35,056 nt of DNA, taken from Marinoscillum sp. Lineage in GTDB: Bacteria; Bacteroidota; Bacteroidia; Cytophagales; Cyclobacteriaceae. Positions 31,661 through 35,056 of this stretch are shown piece after piece. The notes beneath the pieces are model-generated. The model was not told the origin of the DNA and did not search any database. It was given only the letters and a program-made list of their open reading frames with translations. Positions within the stretch are counted from its first letter, which is position 1. Every line of letters begins with the position of its first letter. The position numbers and the translations under genes were made by a program. Location: positions 1 through 35,056 of the forward strand of contig JAMWZA010000044.1 of the NCBI GenBank assembly GCA_024305105.1. Direction: 5' to 3'.

Positions 31661-32563
31661 ATGGTGCGGACTCCTTCTCCGGTAGATCATATTTCCGACG
31701 AGCTTTTTACGAAGCACAGGGTCAAAGTTTGGGTAAAAAGAGAAGACCTTATTCACCCCGAAATCATGGGTAATAAGTGGCGAAAGCTCAAATACAACCT
31801 GCTGGAAAGCATCAAGCAAGGTAAAAAAGGGATTCTAACTTTTGGAGGCGCTTACTCAAACCATATCGCTGCGACTGCTGCAGCTTGTAGAGATAATCAG
31901 TTAAAATCAATTGGAATTATCCGAGGCGATGAGTTGACTCCAAACTCAAATCATACCTTACGAACTGCTCATCAAAACGGGATGGAACTTCGATTTGTCG
32001 ATCGCACGCTATTTCGTCAATTAAAAGAAAGCCCAAATTTAATAGGAGCAAGTGACGAGTACTATCTCGTGCCAGAAGGCGGTACCAATGCTCTGGCAAT
32101 AAAAGGATGTACTGAAATCATTGATGAGTTGACTGACAATTACAATTACATCTTTACCGCATTTGGGACAGGTGGTACTATGGCAGGGTTGCTAAAGGGA
32201 TTAGGAGGAACGTCTGAACTTGTGGGGATTTCAAGCCTAAAGGGAAATTGGATGGATCAGGAATTTTCAGAGTTATGTAGCAACAACAATATTTATTTTA
32301 CTAACTATCAGATCATCAATGACTTTCATTTTGGTGGTTATGGCAAAGTCACCGATGAGTTGATCCAGTTCATTAATCGAACAAAACAAAAAAATGGTCT
32401 ACAATTGGACCCAATATATACCGGGAAGCTGTATTTTGGTGTCTGTAAACTAATTGCAGACGATTTTTTTCCAGAAAACTCAAAAATATTGGTCATACAT
32501 ACTGGGGGTTTACAGGGTGTTGCGGGTTTTAATGAAAAAGCTGGGAAAAAGATCTTGCTTTAG
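31661..32563 (+). CDS. PLP-dependent ACC deaminase / D-cysteine desulfhydrase family protein
   Basis: The 300 residues fit the tryptophan-synthase-beta-like PLP fold. Seen: WVKREDLIHPEIMGNKWRKL with the likely PLP lysine Lys39 (in GNK), TFGGAYSNHIAATAAACRD, the PEGGTN loop, a phosphate-binding TAFGTGGTMAGLLKGL and the C-terminal VIHTGGLQGVAGF. Members deaminate 1-aminocyclopropane-1-carboxylate or desulfhydrate D-cysteine; without a structure-based check of the substrate loop I do not choose, and in Bacteroidota D-cysteine desulfhydrase activity seems likelier. The ATG at 31661 is the first possible start, because the same frame has a TAA ten nt upstream. The lipoprotein gene follows after 24 nt. 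Confidence 0.85.
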   Translation: MVRTPSPVDHISDELFTKHRVKVWVKREDLIHPEIMGNKWRKLKYNLLESIKQGKKGILTFGGAYSNHIAATAAACRDNQLKSIGIIRGDELTPNSNHTLRTAHQNGMELRFVDRTLFRQLKESPNLIGASDEYYLVPEGGTNALAIKGCTEIIDELTDNYNYIFTAFGTGGTMAGLLKGLGGTSELVGISSLKGNWMDQEFSELCSNNNIYFTNYQIINDFHFGGYGKVTDELIQFINRTKQKNGLQLDPIYTGKLYFGVCKLIADDFFPENSKILVIHTGGLQGVAGFNEKAGKKILL

Positions 32564-32587
32564 TTATAAATAACGAGTTTTGTAATT

Positions 32588-34183
32588 GTGAAAAAATCAC
32601 TTACCGCCATTTTGATCTTCATTACTTGCCTGGGATGCAATGTAAATGATCTTGATTTTTCCAATCTGGAAAAACCAGTTCTGGGCCAGACAGTTGCCTT
32701 GCCAATTGGTACCATCTCCTATACCATGCGGGAATTGATCGACAAAATAGGAGATTCCGAACTGGATCTACAAGAAGACAGCACCTCACTTATTTTACTT
32801 AGCTATTATGATACGGCAAGTTTTACCTCAGGTGAAGATATCATCGCCGTGGATGATGTAGTGGATAACAAATCTCTCTATCTCGAGGCAGTTGCAGGTG
32901 ACAATCCTGAGAGTCAGGTGGTTCAAGTCAATGATAATTTTGTTTTTAGTTACCCTGCAGAAAACAATGAACGACTTGACAGTGTCTTTTATGAAGGAGG
33001 TCAACTAGAACTGACGGTTTCTTCTTACCTCTCACAAGATATAAGCTATGAAATCAGTATTGATAATACACGAAGGGTCTCGGACAACAGTCCCGTGAGT
33101 TTTACAGGAAATTTAAGTGCCAATTCAAACGCTGCTTCATCTGTTGATCTATTAGGACATAAAACCTTACTTTCATTTGATGAAAGTGATGGTAATACTT
33201 TCTCTTTATCTGCAGATATTTCTGTTTTTCTGGAACCAAATCAAAGTATTGCTCAAAACGATAGCATCTCCATCCAAATCGCTTATAGAAATCAGGATTT
33301 CAGCATATTATATGGAAACTTTGGACAAGATCGCATTGAAGTTGGTAATGAAACTTTAGACGTTAAGTTCTTTTCAGACCTTGGAGAAAGTGGATTACGA
33401 TTCGGTAGTCCAGAAATCAACTTCAATTTTTCCAGCTCCTTTGGCCTACCGCTAGGTATTACATTTGATGGGATGTATGGTGTGGATAGTACGGACTCTG
33501 GAAGTGACACGATCTTCCTGGGAGGCACTGCTGCAGAAATTCCACAGGTAGTAGCTGGAGCAAGCACTCCTGGCGAATTTGTAGAATCGCTAGTAACCTT
33601 AAATACGGAAAATTCTACTATCAGATCGCTTCTAGGTGCATCGCCGAATACCATCGGCTTCAACCTCACGGCTATATCGAATCCTGAAGACGCCGGTGCC
33701 ATAAATTATGTCATGGACACGAGTAGGATTTCTACTACGATTGAGATGAAACTTCCTCTGGAATTGTCTCTGGATAATCTGAGTAGAGAAATTGATTTTG
33801 ATCTTGGTGATGGCCTTGATTTTGATCAAGCGGACTCTGTGAGCCTGCGATTAGTAACCGATAATGAGTTTCCTTTCTCTGCACAATTAGCCTTGCAAAT
33901 ATTAGGTGAGAATGACTCAGTTATTCACGATGTGCCCTCAACGGTGATATTGGAAATTCCATTTCTAGATTTACAAGGAGTTGTTTCTCAGAGCAGGCGA
34001 CAAGTATCTGATGTGCCTCTTAACAAACAAGGAATAGAAGCTCTGGCTACAGGTGAAAAACTTCGACTAATATTGACGTTAAACACTCCATCGGGTAACA
34101 GGGAAGTCTTTGTAAAAGTATTAGCCGATTACAAAATTGATATTAAAATAGGCGCAGTTGGCACGTTAAACATTGATTTATGA
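32588..34183 (+). CDS. Large lipoprotein of unknown function
   Basis: I do not recognise a family. The start is GTG at 32588, chosen because it places a short lipoprotein signal (KKSLTAILIFITCLGC) with the lipobox ending at Cys17. The remaining 515 residues are acidic, rich in Ser, Asp, Asn and beta-strand patterns, with no membrane segment and no recognised enzyme motif. Short strands alternate with loops throughout (for example FDLGDGLDFDQADSVSLRLV), as in extracellular beta-sandwich proteins. The stop overlaps the start of the downstream DUF5723-like gene as ATGA, suggesting co-translation and a joint role at the outer membrane. It could be a surface-exposed partner of that protein (inference). 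Confidence 0.75.
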   Translation: MKKSLTAILIFITCLGCNVNDLDFSNLEKPVLGQTVALPIGTISYTMRELIDKIGDSELDLQEDSTSLILLSYYDTASFTSGEDIIAVDDVVDNKSLYLEAVAGDNPESQVVQVNDNFVFSYPAENNERLDSVFYEGGQLELTVSSYLSQDISYEISIDNTRRVSDNSPVSFTGNLSANSNAASSVDLLGHKTLLSFDESDGNTFSLSADISVFLEPNQSIAQNDSISIQIAYRNQDFSILYGNFGQDRIEVGNETLDVKFFSDLGESGLRFGSPEINFNFSSSFGLPLGITFDGMYGVDSTDSGSDTIFLGGTAAEIPQVVAGASTPGEFVESLVTLNTENSTIRSLLGASPNTIGFNLTAISNPEDAGAINYVMDTSRISTTIEMKLPLELSLDNLSREIDFDLGDGLDFDQADSVSLRLVTDNEFPFSAQLALQILGENDSVIHDVPSTVILEIPFLDLQGVVSQSRRQVSDVPLNKQGIEALATGEKLRLILTLNTPSGNREVFVKVLADYKIDIKIGAVGTLNIDL

Positions 34184-35056
34184 GGCTGAAAAAGACCATA
34201 TTGTTTCTCTCATTCATTGTCGGCATCAGTGTCTGTATGCAGGCCCAAACCGGAGTGAGTTTTTACAGTCTTGGTAATGCCACCTTCCAAAACAGTTTCT
34301 ACAACCCAGCCTTCATTCCAGAAGGCAAAATATTTATTGGTCTTCCGGCACTTTCAGGAGTTCACATTAATGTCAACAACAAGTTTGACTACTCCGATGT
34401 GATCACCAAAAATGAGTCTGGAAACAATCAAATAAACCTAAATTCCTTTTTAGAATCACTTCAGGGCAACAACACCGTTAGCACATCGCTTGACATCAGC
34501 CTGCTTCATTTGGCCTACACCGCCAATAATGGAATGAACTTTTCAATTTTCGCTAATGAGCGAGTAGAAGCGGATGTGCTTTATACCAGGCAATTGTTGG
34601 AATTTGGTATTAACGGCAACCTGACGCAAGTTGGTGAAGAGGTTAAAATTGACAAAACGGCGGCTTCCGCCACATACTTCCGAGAAATTGGTCTTGGCTT
34701 TGCCGGAACAATCCCTCAATACAAAATGTCCATCGGAGCACGGGTCAAGTTCCTGCAAGGCTTTGCCAATGCCAGTACTTCAAACTATACAGCACGTCTC
34801 ACTACCAATAATGTCGACTATCGTCTCGATCTGGATCTAGAAAATGCTGCACTCCGAACAAGTGGGTTCGATATAATGCAAGGTAAAACTGGAAATATTG
34901 GGACTCACCTGATCAACAATCAAAACAAAGGATTTTCCACAGACTTAGGCTTCTCAATGGAATTAAACAGGTATGTGAACGTCTCTGCATCGATTACTGA
35001 TATTGGCTTCATTTCCTGGAAAGAAGACATTACTAACCACACGATCCCTGATACGG
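34180..35056 (+). CDS. DUF5723-like outer-membrane protein, 3' end missing
   Basis: The frame runs open to the window edge (292 codons seen). It begins with a signal peptide (MRLKKTILFLSFIVGISVCM, then QAQ before TGVSFYS). The mature part starts with FYSLGNATFQNSFYNPAFIP, the aromatic/Asn-Pro opening typical of the DUF5723 and PorV-like barrel families, and continues with alternating amphipathic strands (INLNSFLESLQG, MSIGARVKFLQGFANAST, FSTDLGFSMELNRYVNVSAS). A beta-barrel in the outer membrane is likely. The start ATG at 34180 shares four bases with the upstream lipoprotein stop. Confidence 0.75.
   Translation, partial: MRLKKTILFLSFIVGISVCMQAQTGVSFYSLGNATFQNSFYNPAFIPEGKIFIGLPALSGVHINVNNKFDYSDVITKNESGNNQINLNSFLESLQGNNTVSTSLDISLLHLAYTANNGMNFSIFANERVEADVLYTRQLLEFGINGNLTQVGEEVKIDKTAASATYFREIGLGFAGTIPQYKMSIGARVKFLQGFANASTSNYTARLTTNNVDYRLDLDLENAALRTSGFDIMQGKTGNIGTHLINNQNKGFSTDLGFSMELNRYVNVSASITDIGFISWKEDITNHTIPDT

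Overview
The window looks like chromosomal DNA of a free-living Bacteroidota, most likely of the Cytophagales/Fulvivirgaceae type. The evidence is two proteins with type IX secretion (T9SS) type A C-terminal sorting domains, a hybrid two-component sensor (HTCS) with Reg_prop repeats and an AraC output domain, a bacterial GH3-like protein next to lptB, a DUF5723-type surface protein, and weak or absent Shine-Dalgarno sequences. The genus is inferred from gene content only. I see no tRNA, rRNA, CRISPR array, insertion sequence or prophage.

Left part (1-5646): the tail of a small cysteine-rich membrane protein, then glmM (cell-envelope amino sugar synthesis, TTG start). On the opposite strand lie a Nudix hydrolase and, directly downstream of it, a decayed YHS-domain gene with a frameshift. 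Next come a NifS/IscS-type cysteine desulfurase and, overlapping it by 8 nt, a secreted peptidoglycan amidase with PKD-like domains and a T9SS tail. A bidirectional hairpin terminator at 5652-5672 closes this part.

Centre (5746-24781, all minus strand): five co-directional genes with short gaps, in transcription order a 214-aa unknown protein, a VTT/DedA-like membrane protein, ferrochelatase, a 1.3-kaa HTCS regulator, and a 4175-residue T9SS-exported surface protein. The giant protein takes up more than a third of the window. It has two glycine-rich beta-helix modules, bacterial Ig-like domains, a LamG-like lectin domain, two choice-of-anchor-D/propeller-like modules, twelve cadherin-like repeats, three Ig-like repeats, two CnaB-like domains and the sorting tail. 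Six of the cadherin repeats form an 894-bp tandem duplication of a three-repeat block.

Right part (24934-35056): a 73-aa conserved-looking small protein, recJ, lptB and a GH3-family protein run on the plus strand, with lptB and GH3 coupled by TAATG. A PD40/TPR secreted protein and an RluD-type pseudouridine synthase are on the minus strand. A PLP enzyme of the ACC deaminase/D-cysteine desulfhydrase family, a large lipoprotein of unknown function and a DUF5723-like outer-membrane protein, cut by the window edge, follow on the plus strand.

The most distinctive unit is the HTCS regulator sitting 90 nt upstream of the giant adhesin-like protein. I propose, as inference, that the regulator controls this surface protein rather than a classical polysaccharide utilisation locus, since no SusC/SusD pair or glycoside hydrolase is present.
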